64,000 nucleotides of DNA from Paenibacillus algorifonticola (GCF_000971975.1 NZ_LAQO01000001.1:1-64000); one strand, 5' to 3'; positions 9,099 to 17,470 are shown, counted from the first letter of the stretch. Numbers and translations are program-made. Notes: a model not told the origin generated them from the letters alone.

Positions 9099-9763
9099 TA
9101 TTGGCCCTCCGCGATTTGGTAATTGTAGGAGCTTTTTGAGAGCACATCAAAGCAAAAGCCTTGTCTCTTTAACCCCCGGATAACTGCAGGCAAAGCAGCT
9201 AAGCTCGCATCAGAAAAATCGTGAAACAGAATAATACATTTCCGTTTCAGCCTGCTCTCACGAAGTATGTTTCGGATTATTTGCCCCGAAGCAGTAGAAG
9301 GAGACGAAGTGTCTTGGGAATCAATTGTCCAGTCGAAATAACGGTACTTTCTTGAACGAAGTGCGGTTTTAATGGACAGCATGGTCTTTTGGCCACCTAT
9401 GGAATAGCCCAAACGGGTATTAGAGCCGCCGGGGAACCGGAACAAACGAGGTTTATTTCCAATAATACGTTGAAGAAAGCGTTCCATTCGATAAAAATCG
9501 GCGAGAAAGTCTTTCTTACTTCTATAAATTTTGGAATAGTCATGTGAATAGGTGTGGTTTCCTATACTGTGGCCGGCCTTCAACATTTTCCTGTACATCC
9601 GGATACCGAAGGGGCTCTTATTGGCCAGCACAAAAAAAGTTCCTTTGATCTGATGCTGTTTCAATATCTTCAATATTTGATCCGTGTTTTTGGAAGGACC
9701 ATCATCAAAGGTTAAGTAAGCCACCTTGACCTTATCCTTTTTTTTATATGCAGAAGATTTCAC
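9098..9763 (-). CDS. NodB-type polysaccharide deacetylase (canonical)
   Basis: The 221-residue product starts with GTG at 9763 after AGGAGGGGATTG and overlaps the upstream stop as GTGA. All NodB motifs are intact: TFDDGPSKNT with both acidic residues, HTYSHD for metal binding, RFPGGS, FDWTIDSQD and ILFHD. It therefore should be an active metal-dependent de-N-acetylase of GlcNAc-type polymer, unlike the two PdaB-like neighbours. There is no signal peptide, so it probably acts in the mother-cell cytoplasm or is released by another route. It sits between two CgeB paralogues and is translationally coupled to both. Confidence 0.9.
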   Translation of the reverse strand: MKSSAYKKKDKVKVAYLTFDDGPSKNTDQILKILKQHQIKGTFFVLANKSPFGIRMYRKMLKAGHSIGNHTYSHDYSKIYRSKKDFLADFYRMERFLQRIIGNKPRLFRFPGGSNTRLGYSIGGQKTMLSIKTALRSRKYRYFDWTIDSQDTSSPSTASGQIIRNILRESRLKRKCIILFHDFSDASLAALPAVIRGLKRQGFCFDVLSKSSYNYQIAEGQ

Positions 9764-10740
9764 GGGATCAATCCCCTCCTCCTTAAGGTGGACAACATGA
9801 ACCGGGCGCGTGTGGTGTAATTATACATGGCAATGGTCCGCCGTCCGTTTCTCCTGATTTTCTCCCTTTCGCTTGCATTATCCAAATAGAAACGAACCTT
9901 CCTTAAAGTCTCTTTTGGGCTCGAACTGACTGCCACGTCACGTCCTGGTTTCAAAATTTTTCTGACAGCAGGTGTATCATTCGTCAGGAAAAAGCCTTCT
10001 GAACCAAGCGTTTCGTAGGTTCTTTGCGTCAACATATCCGTATAGTTTTGCAATCCCAGAACAATTTTGGCCGAGCTGAACACTTTATTGGCAGCTTTGT
10101 ATGGAATAGGACCTTTTATTGATTTCTTAGGAATCGAGTACCCAAGAAAGGGCTTCATACGGGACCAATTCCGTCCGTAAAAGTCAATTCGGTAACCGTT
10201 CCTTAACAATGGACGCACCAGAATACGAATCGATTTATTGCGGTAAAGCTTCGGATATTTACGCAAAACATCAGGGTAGGCATTGGCAACAACGACAATA
10301 TCCGTTTGATATTGCTTTTTCGCTTTGGTTCTGTAGTGTACTTTGGGATGAAAGGCATACTCCAGGTGTGCAGCAGGATAGCCCATCTTGTGGAATCGCT
10401 TGGCCGTTTTTGCCGAAATGGAAAAGGTGTAGTCCGGTTTCATGCGCCTAAGCAGCGGAAGGGTGAAGACCTCTGTAAAGTTAGGATCTTCTGTGGACCA
10501 ATAGACAAGTGGAATTTTATATTGGGTAGCAAGGCTTCTCACTAAGCGCTGCTTGGTCGTGGTATGATCAGGTCCCCAACCTACGGATACAAGCAGATCA
10601 GGTTTAAAAGACGACAACTGACGGATAAGCTTGCGTTTATGCACAGGGCCCGATGCCCGCACCTGGTGTCCGAGGTCTCTTAAACCGTCAGGCAGCCCGT
10701 ATGACCAAAGCTCTCCTCGTTCCAAAAACAATATTTTCAA
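9760..10740 (-). CDS. CgeB-family glycosyltransferase (copy 2)
   Basis: I place the start at TTG 10740 (LKILFLERGELWSYGLPDG), with AGGATGGTGG seven bases upstream. This gives 326 residues, matching its paralogues (325 and 327), whereas the longer frame to 10836 would overlap the divergent deacetylase gene. Motifs WSTEDPNFTEVF and TQRTYETLGSEGFFLT and the C-terminal GRDVAVSSSPKET agree with the CgeB family. It is the first gene of the six-gene run 10740 to 5588 on this strand. The 86-base gap to the divergent gene should hold the promoter; I could not find a convincing sigma-K-type promoter by eye. Confidence 0.86.
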   Translation of the reverse strand: MKILFLERGELWSYGLPDGLRDLGHQVRASGPVHKRKLIRQLSSFKPDLLVSVGWGPDHTTTKQRLVRSLATQYKIPLVYWSTEDPNFTEVFTLPLLRRMKPDYTFSISAKTAKRFHKMGYPAAHLEYAFHPKVHYRTKAKKQYQTDIVVVANAYPDVLRKYPKLYRNKSIRILVRPLLRNGYRIDFYGRNWSRMKPFLGYSIPKKSIKGPIPYKAANKVFSSAKIVLGLQNYTDMLTQRTYETLGSEGFFLTNDTPAVRKILKPGRDVAVSSSPKETLRKVRFYLDNASEREKIRRNGRRTIAMYNYTTRARFMLSTLRRRGLIP

Positions 10741-10826
10741 TTTTAACCACCATCCTGTAATAACAATGACAGTTGCATAATCAATTTTTCGCGGTTGACA
10801 TATATATGTGGGAAAGGAGGCATTCG

Positions 10827-11450
10827 ATGAAGCCATTATTTGAAGCGGTATATCGTGTCAATACGAAAAAGAAGCGCATAGCTCTGACATTTGATATTGG
10901 TTGGGGCAGCAGGGTACCTGCACCTGTTCTTGATGCACTGTCAGCGAATAAAGTGAACAAGGCAACCTTTTTTCTATCCAGTCCGTGGGTATTAAAACAC
11001 CCTCGTTTAGCCCGGAAAATTAAAACAATGGGTTATGAAATCGGATCGCATGGACAGCTTCATGAGAACTATACAGAGCACAGCAACAGGTGGATCACCC
11101 GTGAAGTGAAATCGGCTGGTTCAGCTATACGTAGAGCTACAGGCGTAAAATGCCAGCTTATCCGTACACCGAATGGAGATATGAATCACCGTGTTACAAG
11201 GCTGCTTGGATCACTAGGATACTATACGATTCACTGGAGTGTGGACTCCATGGATTGGACGAATCCGGGAGTTCGCACTATAATCCGGAATTCTACCTTA
11301 AACGTAAAACCCGGTGACATTCTGCTGCTTCATGCAAGCGATTCGGCTCGGCAGACAGCTAAGGCGCTTCCCTTTATCATCCGTAAGCTGCGAAGAAAAG
11401 GATTCGATTTTGTAACCGTATCGGAATTATTGAGCATGGGAGCTAGATAA
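10827..11450 (+). CDS. PdaB-like polysaccharide deacetylase (second copy)
   Basis: The start at ATG 10827 is set by AAAGGAGG immediately upstream; the frame runs further 5' but has no ribosome binding site. The 207-residue product carries TFDIGWG in place of TFDDGP, so it lacks the second Asp like PdaB, but keeps SHGQLH, RTPNGD, HWSVDSMDW and LLHASD. It has no signal peptide. It is divergent from the CgeB copy 2 gene and its stop overlaps the convergent CgeB copy 3 gene by eight bases. It is a paralogue of the protein at 7440-8084. Confidence 0.87.
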   Translation: MKPLFEAVYRVNTKKKRIALTFDIGWGSRVPAPVLDALSANKVNKATFFLSSPWVLKHPRLARKIKTMGYEIGSHGQLHENYTEHSNRWITREVKSAGSAIRRATGVKCQLIRTPNGDMNHRVTRLLGSLGYYTIHWSVDSMDWTNPGVRTIIRNSTLNVKPGDILLLHASDSARQTAKALPFIIRKLRRKGFDFVTVSELLSMGAR

Positions 11451-12426
11451 CTCCCTTTTTTTTCAAAATGTCAAGCACATAGGCCGCTCTTTTCTTATAG
11501 GAATGCTTAGCTGCTGCACGCACTGCATGCTGCCGTATTTGTTCACGTTTTTGAGGGGAGCGTTGATATTTCGCAATCAGGTGCCTGGTCTCCTTCTCTG
11601 AAGAAGAAACGAGCAGTTCCTTGCCTGGCCGGAACCACCTGCGTACTTCAGGTGTATCATCTGTAATCAGCAGGCCTCCTGATGCGAGAATTTCATAGGT
11701 TCTTTGAGTAAGCCTATCCTCTGCATTTTGAGGACCGATAACAAAATCAACGGAGCTGTATACCTTAACGGCTTCTTTGTAGGGCAGATAACCATGAACG
11801 CGTTTGGCTGGAATCGCTGTTTTGAATAAGCTCTTCATTTTCTTCCAATCCCGGCCATACAAATCCACTTTCAACCCGGCATTCAAGAAAGGATTAACCA
11901 GCCGCCTTAGGGACTTGAAACGATAATGGCCGGGTTTCTCGCGGTATAGCCTCGTGTATCCATTGGCTACAAGAGCAGCATTTCCTTTATACCGCCTAAC
12001 ACTCTTACTCCTGCGGTGAGTATCCGGATCACTCCCGAAGTCCAAATGTGCGGCATGAAGAGACAGCTTTTTGAAGCGTTGAACGGTTGGTCGATGGATG
12101 GAAAAAACAAAATCAGGATGTGTTCGGCGAATTAACGGGAGAGAAAATATATCTGAATAGCCAGGGTCTTCTGTGGACCAGTAGACGAAAGGGGCACCCG
12201 ACATTCGAACCAGCTTGGCAATGAGCCGCTGCTTACGGGGGGTATTGTTAGCAGGGGTCCAGCCCATTGCAAAAATAAGCTCCGGTTTAAATTGTTTAAT
12301 CAAGCGCGCGGCTCCCTGGCCTGGAGCGCATGTTTTGACTTTGTGTCCCAATTTTTGGAATCCTTTTGGCAAACCGTAAATCCACATCGGGTGGGTCTCC
12401 AGAAACAAAATTCGGCGTATAGTCAT
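11443..12426 (-). CDS. CgeB-family glycosyltransferase (copy 3)
   Basis: This 327-residue CgeB-family protein starts MTIRRILFLETHPMWIYG, with WSTEDPGYSDIF in the N-terminal half and TQRTYEILASGGLLIT plus DTPEVRRWFRPGKEL in the C-terminal half. AAGGAGAC precedes the start. Unlike the other two copies it is not in the long run; it converges on the PdaB-like gene and overlaps its stop. A TATAAT-like hexamer lies about 40 bases upstream but lacks a good -35. Function is inferred from the family as transfer of sugar in spore-surface maturation. Confidence 0.87.
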   Translation of the reverse strand: MTIRRILFLETHPMWIYGLPKGFQKLGHKVKTCAPGQGAARLIKQFKPELIFAMGWTPANNTPRKQRLIAKLVRMSGAPFVYWSTEDPGYSDIFSLPLIRRTHPDFVFSIHRPTVQRFKKLSLHAAHLDFGSDPDTHRRSKSVRRYKGNAALVANGYTRLYREKPGHYRFKSLRRLVNPFLNAGLKVDLYGRDWKKMKSLFKTAIPAKRVHGYLPYKEAVKVYSSVDFVIGPQNAEDRLTQRTYEILASGGLLITDDTPEVRRWFRPGKELLVSSSEKETRHLIAKYQRSPQKREQIRQHAVRAAAKHSYKKRAAYVLDILKKKGVI

Positions 12427-12646
12427 TTTTGTCTCCTTGCTTCAATCGCATTTTTCTTCAGGTGCCAACATTATATTCATGACTTTCGCAGTTGAATAGG
12501 CTTCAACCTATCAAAGCCATGTTTTCTTTGGCTGCCTTGGATTCGCTATTTACTTGCCTGCGCAAAAATAAAAACGCAACCTGTATCAGGCTGCGTAGAA
12601 TGTCTAATTTGATAGCGCCTAGGGGGATTATCCTCGTTTAACTCGC
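12427..12646. other. intergenic region with one terminator
   Basis: This 220-base gap separates the CgeB copy 3 start from the DinB-like stop. It holds the minus-strand terminator at 12575-12597 and presumably the CgeB promoter. I see no small gene or RNA in it. Confidence 0.4.
12575..12597 (-). terminator. rho-independent terminator after the DinB-like gene
   Basis: Arms ACGCAACCTG and CAGGCTGCGT (one mismatch) enclose TAT. On the minus strand the stem is followed by TTTTATTTTTGC. It lies about 50 bases downstream of the stop at 12647. Confidence 0.7.
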
Positions 12647-13180
12647 TTACCCATTATGGGATGTCCGAATACCGTCTTTTAATCCGGCGACCTTCAAATG
12701 ATGCTCCGTATGTCCGGCAATAATATAAAGGAGGCTGCGAGCCGTCACAACTTTATTGACCACATTGCCTACCCGCAACCAAGCCGGCTCTGCAATCGTG
12801 GTCAGGAGCGAGAACGTCGCTTGTCTGACAGCTTGGAGATCTGCAAGCAACTCCGCTAGCGTACACTCGTCGAAAGAGCCGTTGTTAACAAAAATATCCT
12901 GATCGTAGCCCGGAAGTTTCATTGTATCTCCACGCGCAACGCTAAGCATCCAGTAGCTCATAACACGCTCCGAATCGCTGATATGACCAAGCACTTCCTT
13001 CATTTTCCACTTTCCGGGCGCATAGCTCTGCTCCCCTTGTTCTTCGCTTAGCTTGCCGAATAAGAAGTTTACCTGTTTCCATTGTTGTTGAAGAAATGGA
13101 AGGATATCACCATCAGGTACAACGTCGATGTAAGTCGAGAAGTACGGATCATATTCGTTTTGTTCTGGCCGCTGCAGCAT
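12647..13180 (-). CDS. DinB-family (DinB_2) protein
   Basis: The 177-residue protein fits the DinB/YfiT-like four-helix metal-binding fold: the first metal His in VLGHISDSERVMSYW and the C-terminal pair in GHTEHHLKV. Members are thought to be thiol-dependent transferases, for example with bacillithiol. It lies 33 bases downstream of the Old Yellow Enzyme gene on the same strand, so the two form a likely stress-response operon. Start at 13180 follows GGGAGAATG. The exact reaction is unknown. Confidence 0.85.
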   Translation of the reverse strand: MLQRPEQNEYDPYFSTYIDVVPDGDILPFLQQQWKQVNFLFGKLSEEQGEQSYAPGKWKMKEVLGHISDSERVMSYWMLSVARGDTMKLPGYDQDIFVNNGSFDECTLAELLADLQAVRQATFSLLTTIAEPAWLRVGNVVNKVVTARSLLYIIAGHTEHHLKVAGLKDGIRTSHNG

Positions 13181-13213
13181 ATTTGTTCATTCTCCCTTTC
13201 GTACTTCCCAATA

Positions 13214-14242
13214 TCAGTACGCAGCCCTGTATTGTTCCGGAATATTATTATGCTCATTGCGAAGCGTAATGGCTGCATGCGCAGCCCAATATGGATCACG
13301 CAGCATGCCCCGGCCAATCGCAACGAAGTCTGCTTCTTCACTGCCGATAACGGATTCAGCCAGCGCTGGATCTTCAAGCATACCTACTGCTATGACGGGC
13401 GTGTTCACCGCCTCACGGATTTTGCGTGCAAAAGGCACTTGATATTTCGGGTAATTGCCTGGCTTTCTCTCTCCAGCAGGTCCTTCCCCACCTGTACTCA
13501 CATGAAACGCATCCACACCTGCAGCTTGGTAGACTTTGGACAATTCGATGGCGTGATCAATATCGTATCCACCATCAGCATACTCCATAGCTGAGATGCG
13601 GAAGATGAGAGGCATATCCGCAGGCATTTCTTTTTTGACTGCTTGAATGACTTCTACGCCAAAGCGGGCAAGGTCCTGGCCGTATATATCATCTCGTTTA
13701 TTCGTTAGTGGTGATTGAAACTGATGGATCAAATAGCCGTGAGCTCCATGAAGTTCGATTGTGTCTACACCGGCTTCTATAGCACGACGGGCTGCATCGG
13801 CAAATTTTTGGACGACGTCTTGAACCTCTTCGGTTGTAAGAGCACGCGGCATTTTGTAAGGTGCTCCTGGAAACTTTATCGCAGATGGTGCAATGGGTAT
13901 TGCCACGTCTTCCGTTTTTCGTCCCGCATGAGCAATCTGAATACCGATCTTGCTGTTATGAGCGTGTACACCGTCGATAATTTTGGCGAATGCCGGAATA
14001 TGCTCATCTGACCATAAACCTAAGTCAAAATCGGTAATTCGGCCATCGGGATCAACATCAGTCATTTCCATGATAATGAGGCCTGTCCCGCCAATAGCGC
14101 GGCTGAGATAGTGAACATAATGCCATTCATTCGGCTTCCCATCTTTGGCTGTAACCGAATACTGACACATAGGCGCCATGACGATGCGATTATTCAGGTG
14201 CAAACCTTTCAGATCAAACGAAGAAAATAGTTTTTGAGTCAT
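13214..14242 (-). CDS. namA: NADPH dehydrogenase, Old Yellow Enzyme family
   Basis: The start at 14242 (MTQKLFSSF) follows TTTGGAGGTTATTACT; an upstream ATG at 14269 lacks a site. The 342-residue protein is a YqjM-type OYE: MAPMCQYS holds the redox-tuning Cys, HGAHGY the flavin/substrate His pair, and IGRGMLRDPYW the C-terminal FMN phosphate contact. It should reduce activated alkenes and quinones with NADPH and FMN. It precedes the DinB-like gene and is divergent from a LysR regulator that probably controls it. Confidence in family is high; physiological substrate is unknown. Confidence 0.93.
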   Translation of the reverse strand: MTQKLFSSFDLKGLHLNNRIVMAPMCQYSVTAKDGKPNEWHYVHYLSRAIGGTGLIIMEMTDVDPDGRITDFDLGLWSDEHIPAFAKIIDGVHAHNSKIGIQIAHAGRKTEDVAIPIAPSAIKFPGAPYKMPRALTTEEVQDVVQKFADAARRAIEAGVDTIELHGAHGYLIHQFQSPLTNKRDDIYGQDLARFGVEVIQAVKKEMPADMPLIFRISAMEYADGGYDIDHAIELSKVYQAAGVDAFHVSTGGEGPAGERKPGNYPKYQVPFARKIREAVNTPVIAVGMLEDPALAESVIGSEEADFVAIGRGMLRDPYWAAHAAITLRNEHNNIPEQYRAAY

Positions 14243-14434
14243 AGTAATAACCTCCAAAGATTTAATCACGCGCCTGTCTGATTCATTATTGCGGGTTCGT
14301 TGACGCGGATGTTAGATTTGCTTGTTTGAATTGATGTATCCATTCTGGAATATGAATGTTTCTTGCATAAGTATATGACCCGTGTTAGCATGAATCAAAT
14401 TGATATTATTAATGTTATATATGAGGTGTAACTC

Positions 14435-15328
14435 ATGACTGTGGCGAGATTTGAAATTTTTTCTAAAGTAATTGAATTAGGCAGCTTCACAAAAGCAGCA
14501 GAGAGGCTTAATATGACACAATCTGCCGTGAGTCACGCTGTCGCTGGTTTAGAATCAGAATGGGGAATTACGCTCTTGATTCGCGATCGTAAAAAAGGTC
14601 TTATGCTTACAGAAGTTGGTCAGAAAACGCTGATTTATATGCGAGAAATATTAAATCAGATGGAAAAAATCAAACAAGAAGTAGCTTTTGCATCAAATCT
14701 TGAAGCAGGTACCATAAGAATCGGAAGTTTCGCAAGCGCAACTTCCTGCATATTACCAAAAATAATTTCTAAGTTTCATAAAAAACATCCGAATATTAAA
14801 TTTATTTTTTTTGAAGGGACTTATGATGAAATCATAGAGTGGTTTGAGACAGGAGTCATCGACATCGGAATTGTTGTTCAAGAAAATAGGAATACGAATC
14901 TGTATGTATTGCCATTAATCAAAGATAAAATGGTTGTTGCCTTTCCCGAAGGACATCGATTCCAAGAAGAAAAAACAATTGACGTACAAGACTTACAAGA
15001 AGAACCGTTTATTATGCCCAAAGGAGTTTATCGATCTCATGTTGATGAGATTTTTTCTCAAGCTAAAATAAAACCCTTGGTCCGCTTTGAAGTTCAAGAC
15101 TGTGCCACCATTGCAAGTATGGTACAAGAAGGACTTGGCATTACAATCGGGCCTGAATTGTTTCTCAAAGACCAGTCAAAAATTAAAATTGGAAATCTTA
15201 AGCAAGTGAATTGGCGTAGTGTGGCATTAGCTTGTCCATCGATTCAATGTGCTTCCCCAGCAGTTCAAGCGTTCCTTACAGTGGCACAGAGCATATTTAC
15301 AAATGAAAATGAATTCCATCCCAACTAA
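14435..15328 (+). CDS. LysR-family transcriptional regulator
   Basis: A 297-residue LysR protein: N-terminal winged helix (FTKAAERLNMTQSAVSHAV, residues about 18-36) and a C-terminal periplasmic-binding-protein-like effector domain. ATG follows GAGGTGTAACTC. It is divergent from the Old Yellow Enzyme gene with 192 bases between starts, the usual arrangement for a LysR target. An inverted pair CATTC/GAATG at 14341-14358 is one operator candidate. Its AT-rich codon use differs from neighbouring genes, which may indicate separate acquisition. A terminator follows at 15381. Confidence 0.92.
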   Translation: MTVARFEIFSKVIELGSFTKAAERLNMTQSAVSHAVAGLESEWGITLLIRDRKKGLMLTEVGQKTLIYMREILNQMEKIKQEVAFASNLEAGTIRIGSFASATSCILPKIISKFHKKHPNIKFIFFEGTYDEIIEWFETGVIDIGIVVQENRNTNLYVLPLIKDKMVVAFPEGHRFQEEKTIDVQDLQEEPFIMPKGVYRSHVDEIFSQAKIKPLVRFEVQDCATIASMVQEGLGITIGPELFLKDQSKIKIGNLKQVNWRSVALACPSIQCASPAVQAFLTVAQSIFTNENEFHPN

Positions 15329-15380
15329 GCGGCTTGAGTGATAGAGATATAATCATGCATCGAGTACGGGAGAAATCAAA

Positions 15381-15420
15381 ACAAATACAAACGGCAGAGA
15401 TGCCGTTTGTATTTGTTTTT
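15381..15420 (+). terminator. rho-independent terminator after LysR
   Basis: A perfect 16-base-pair hairpin (ACAAATACAAACGGCA with its complement) has loop GAGA and a following TTTT. Its core, ACGGCAGAGATGCCGT, recurs in the tRNA terminator near 17430. That shared core, with the tRNA-like fragment just downstream, suggests this terminator came from a tRNA cassette duplication. Confidence 0.75.
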
Positions 15421-15430
15421 GGAGGAGAAC

Positions 15431-15453
15431 AGGGGGATACATGCGCTCTCCCA
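15431..15453 (-). pseudogene. tRNA-Ala remnant
   Basis: AGGGGGAT (15431-15438) and ATGCGCTCTCCCA (15441-15453) match, in order and orientation, two separated parts of the tRNA-Ala at 17471-17546: the T-stem edge and the D-arm/anticodon edge. The middle (T loop to anticodon) is deleted. The shared hairpin core lies at about the same distance on the same side as at the tRNA. I infer a decayed copy of the tRNA-plus-terminator cassette. Confidence 0.55.
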
Positions 15454-15653
15454 CCATTGGGTATTTAACAACCCCAAAACCTGGATATAATTGGATAAAA
15501 ATCTAATTAATTAGGTAATTATAAAAAAAATGACCCCTGCATTATAGTAATTGTCAACTAAAAATTCCCCTACCTGTGAAAAAAAGCATATATCTTTTGT
15601 AGTGTTGTCCACAGGATAGGCCATGCTAGTAACGTATCAATAAGGAGAACTCG
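15454..15653. other. AT-rich spacer
   Basis: About 200 bases between the tRNA remnant and the 43-codon ORF. I see only AT-rich sequence and no ORF with a ribosome binding site, no long stem and no repeats. Confidence 0.3.
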
Positions 15654-15785
15654 TTAACCTAACTGCTGTTTCGAGAGCCACTCCTTCGTCTCTTTCATAC
15701 GATACGAAATTCCTTGTTTGCTCGACGTCATGATCGTTTGAAATCCTACGCCCTGCAGGTCCGGAACGAGCTTTATTTTTGCCAT
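15654..15785 (-). CDS. 43-residue small protein of unknown function
   Basis: The frame starts ATG at 15785, preceded by GGAGG nine bases upstream, and ends TAA at 15654. It encodes MAKIKLVPDLQGVGFQ followed by TIMTSSKQGISYRMKE and a basic helical tail KEWLSKQQLG. No transmembrane segment or Cys pair is present. The strong ribosome binding site and clean start support translation. It lies downstream of the acyltransferase on the same strand but behind a terminator, so it may have its own promoter. No family is recognised. Confidence 0.55.
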   Translation of the reverse strand: MAKIKLVPDLQGVGFQTIMTSSKQGISYRMKETKEWLSKQQLG

Positions 15786-15862
15786 TTTCCCCATGCCTCC
15801 ATAATTTGATTTCCTTTTTATTAATATCATGCAGTTTCCATACGAAAGTAGGTAATCTGCAC

Positions 15863-15905
15863 AAAAAAAAGCTCAGAGCGGTTGGTTTCAACTCTGCGCT
15901 TTTTT
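15863..15905 (-). terminator. terminator after the acyltransferase gene
   Basis: Arms AGCGCAGAG and CTCTGAGCT (one mismatch) flank a 13-base loop. On the minus strand a run of eight or nine T residues follows, and T residues also occur on the other side, so it may work in both directions. It starts three bases past the acyltransferase stop. Confidence 0.7.
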
Positions 15906-15907
15906 GG

Positions 15908-17092
15908 TTATGTGGTCATCTTTTTTTCAACTTTTCGAGCTAGTTTTAATGCACCTTGATCGATATATTTCATATAATAATGCGACAAAATAAATAAGGG
16001 CACCATGGAAACCATAAACGTAATTGCATAGGCAAGATTATAACTAAAATGATGAATCACTTTACTAAACAGGAACGCGGAGAACGTATTTAGGAAAGTG
16101 AAATGAATGAGGTAAAGGGAAAATGAAATCTGTCCTAAATAAGCAAACGGTTTCCATCCAAACACATGCTGCAGCACTTTTAAACGAAGCAGAGCAAACA
16201 AAATCATAGCAGAACCTAGGGTTCGTGCAAAAAGTCGTGGATCGATGTTAAATTGAATCCATTCATTGATATTTTTTGTCCACTCTTCTATGGGTTCGTA
16301 CATAGTCCCCATTAATGGAGTATAAGGCGCTGAACCTAAGTAAATCCCCATTAAAAGCACAAGTACTGCCGCTATTTTACTTTGGACCCATTTGTGCCTG
16401 AGCAAATCGGCAAGCAGCATTCCCCACAAAAAAGCGACAAAATAGGTTTGTATAAACGCGATGGATAAGACCACATAAACAATCCATCTTTTTTTCACTC
16501 GTCCAAATAAAGCAAGAAAACCGAAAATTAAAAAAGAACCTAATAGCTCATAGCCCATTGTCCAAAGGACGGGATTGTAAGGATGTGCATTAAAACGGAA
16601 AAACGGATCAAAAATAGCAGCCTTGATAACGGTATATACATTTGTATCTAAAGCGTAGTAGTTCTTTTTCATATCCGTCCATGTTGTTCCCCATATTTCT
16701 TGGAGATGAAAGGCATTCGTTATAATTGCTAGATACACAAGCAATACGGATACCGCTGACGGCACGGCAAGCCGAATGTACCTTCGTATGGCGATGGAAT
16801 GCAACAATTTTTGAAAGGTCTCACTAGCGAGCTCTTTTTCAAACATTTTGACACTGAGCACATAACCACTTAGCACAAAAAACAAACAAACGGCAAATTG
16901 TCCATTATAAAATAAATTAATCGGAGAATGTCCGTACCAGATATCCCATTCAAAATGAGCTTGTTGCGGTCTTCCATTTAACGCAGCTGGATAAAATACT
17001 TGTATGTAGTGCGAAATAACCACGGCAAATGCCGCGAGTCCCCTAATGCCATCCAAATAGAATATCTTTTTTTCGGATGTCTCTTTATTCAT
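15908..17092 (-). CDS. membrane acyltransferase (Acyl_transf_3 family)
   Basis: I set the start at ATG 17092 (MNKETSEKKIFYLDGIRG), preceded by GAAGGGGGAAT; the frame extends 340 bases further 5' with no site and non-protein-like sequence. The 394-residue product has about ten hydrophobic helices and the family motifs YLDGIRGLAAFAVVISHY (catalytic His) near the N-terminus and FFVLSGYVLS. Such integral enzymes O-acetylate cell-surface sugars, peptidoglycan or small molecules. It stands alone between a terminator and a long intergenic region, so its substrate cannot be inferred. Confidence 0.88.
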   Translation of the reverse strand: MNKETSEKKIFYLDGIRGLAAFAVVISHYIQVFYPAALNGRPQQAHFEWDIWYGHSPINLFYNGQFAVCLFFVLSGYVLSVKMFEKELASETFQKLLHSIAIRRYIRLAVPSAVSVLLVYLAIITNAFHLQEIWGTTWTDMKKNYYALDTNVYTVIKAAIFDPFFRFNAHPYNPVLWTMGYELLGSFLIFGFLALFGRVKKRWIVYVVLSIAFIQTYFVAFLWGMLLADLLRHKWVQSKIAAVLVLLMGIYLGSAPYTPLMGTMYEPIEEWTKNINEWIQFNIDPRLFARTLGSAMILFALLRLKVLQHVFGWKPFAYLGQISFSLYLIHFTFLNTFSAFLFSKVIHHFSYNLAYAITFMVSMVPLFILSHYYMKYIDQGALKLARKVEKKMTT

Positions 17093-17264
17093 TATTCCCC
17101 CTTCTTTCATGAAAAGAACTATTATAACATGCGACGCTGCGCGATTAATACACATCGTGAACCATTTTTTTAATTCCAAATGATACCATACAGCAATTGT
17201 GGTTAAATATATATGTTCTTGTCTCTCGACATTTGTCCGATTGAAAACACAAAAACCCGCGGGC

Positions 17265-17307
17265 CAAGTTCTTTTCGTCCGATGAATTGTCGGACGAAAA
17301 GAACTTG
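17265..17307. repeat. 18-bp perfect inverted repeat
   Basis: CAAGTTCTTTTCGTCCGA is followed by a 7-base loop (TGAATTG) and its exact reverse complement. On the minus strand it is followed by CCCGCGGG and TTTTTG, so it could act as a second terminator downstream of the tRNA. The 18-base perfect stem is longer than most terminators. Confidence 0.7.
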
Positions 17308-17429
17308 ATCCTTTAAGTAAGGGCACAGCAGCGCCCCGACTCCGGTTCACCATTTCGCCAGTACAGCCCCCAAATATGCTATCATCAAATCTGTAATTCA
17401 TTTCTTTCAAATAAGAAAAATAAACAAAC

Positions 17430-17451
17430 AAAACGGCATCTCTGCCGTTTG
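17430..17451 (-). terminator. terminator downstream of tRNA-Ala
   Basis: AAACGGCA, loop GAGA, TGCCGTTT on the minus strand, followed by TGTTTGTTTATTTTTC. The 20-base core is identical to that of the hairpin at 15387-15406. Confidence 0.7.
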
Positions 17452-17470
17452 CCGTTTGTGTTTAAAGTAT

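Larger units (their letters stand above)
17093..17470. other. intergenic region with a long hairpin and terminator
   Basis: This stretch between the acyltransferase start and the tRNA holds the 18-base-pair hairpin at 17265-17307 and the tRNA terminator at 17430-17451. No coding frame with a ribosome binding site was seen. Confidence 0.5.

Noticed and set aside
10741..10826. Possible sporulation-sigma promoter between divergent CgeB and PdaB genes
   Set aside because: CATATATAT only partly resembles the sigma-K -10 and no AC-type -35 is at the right distance.
13082..13594. 170-codon plus-strand frame
   Set aside because: Antisense shadow of the Old Yellow Enzyme and DinB-like genes.
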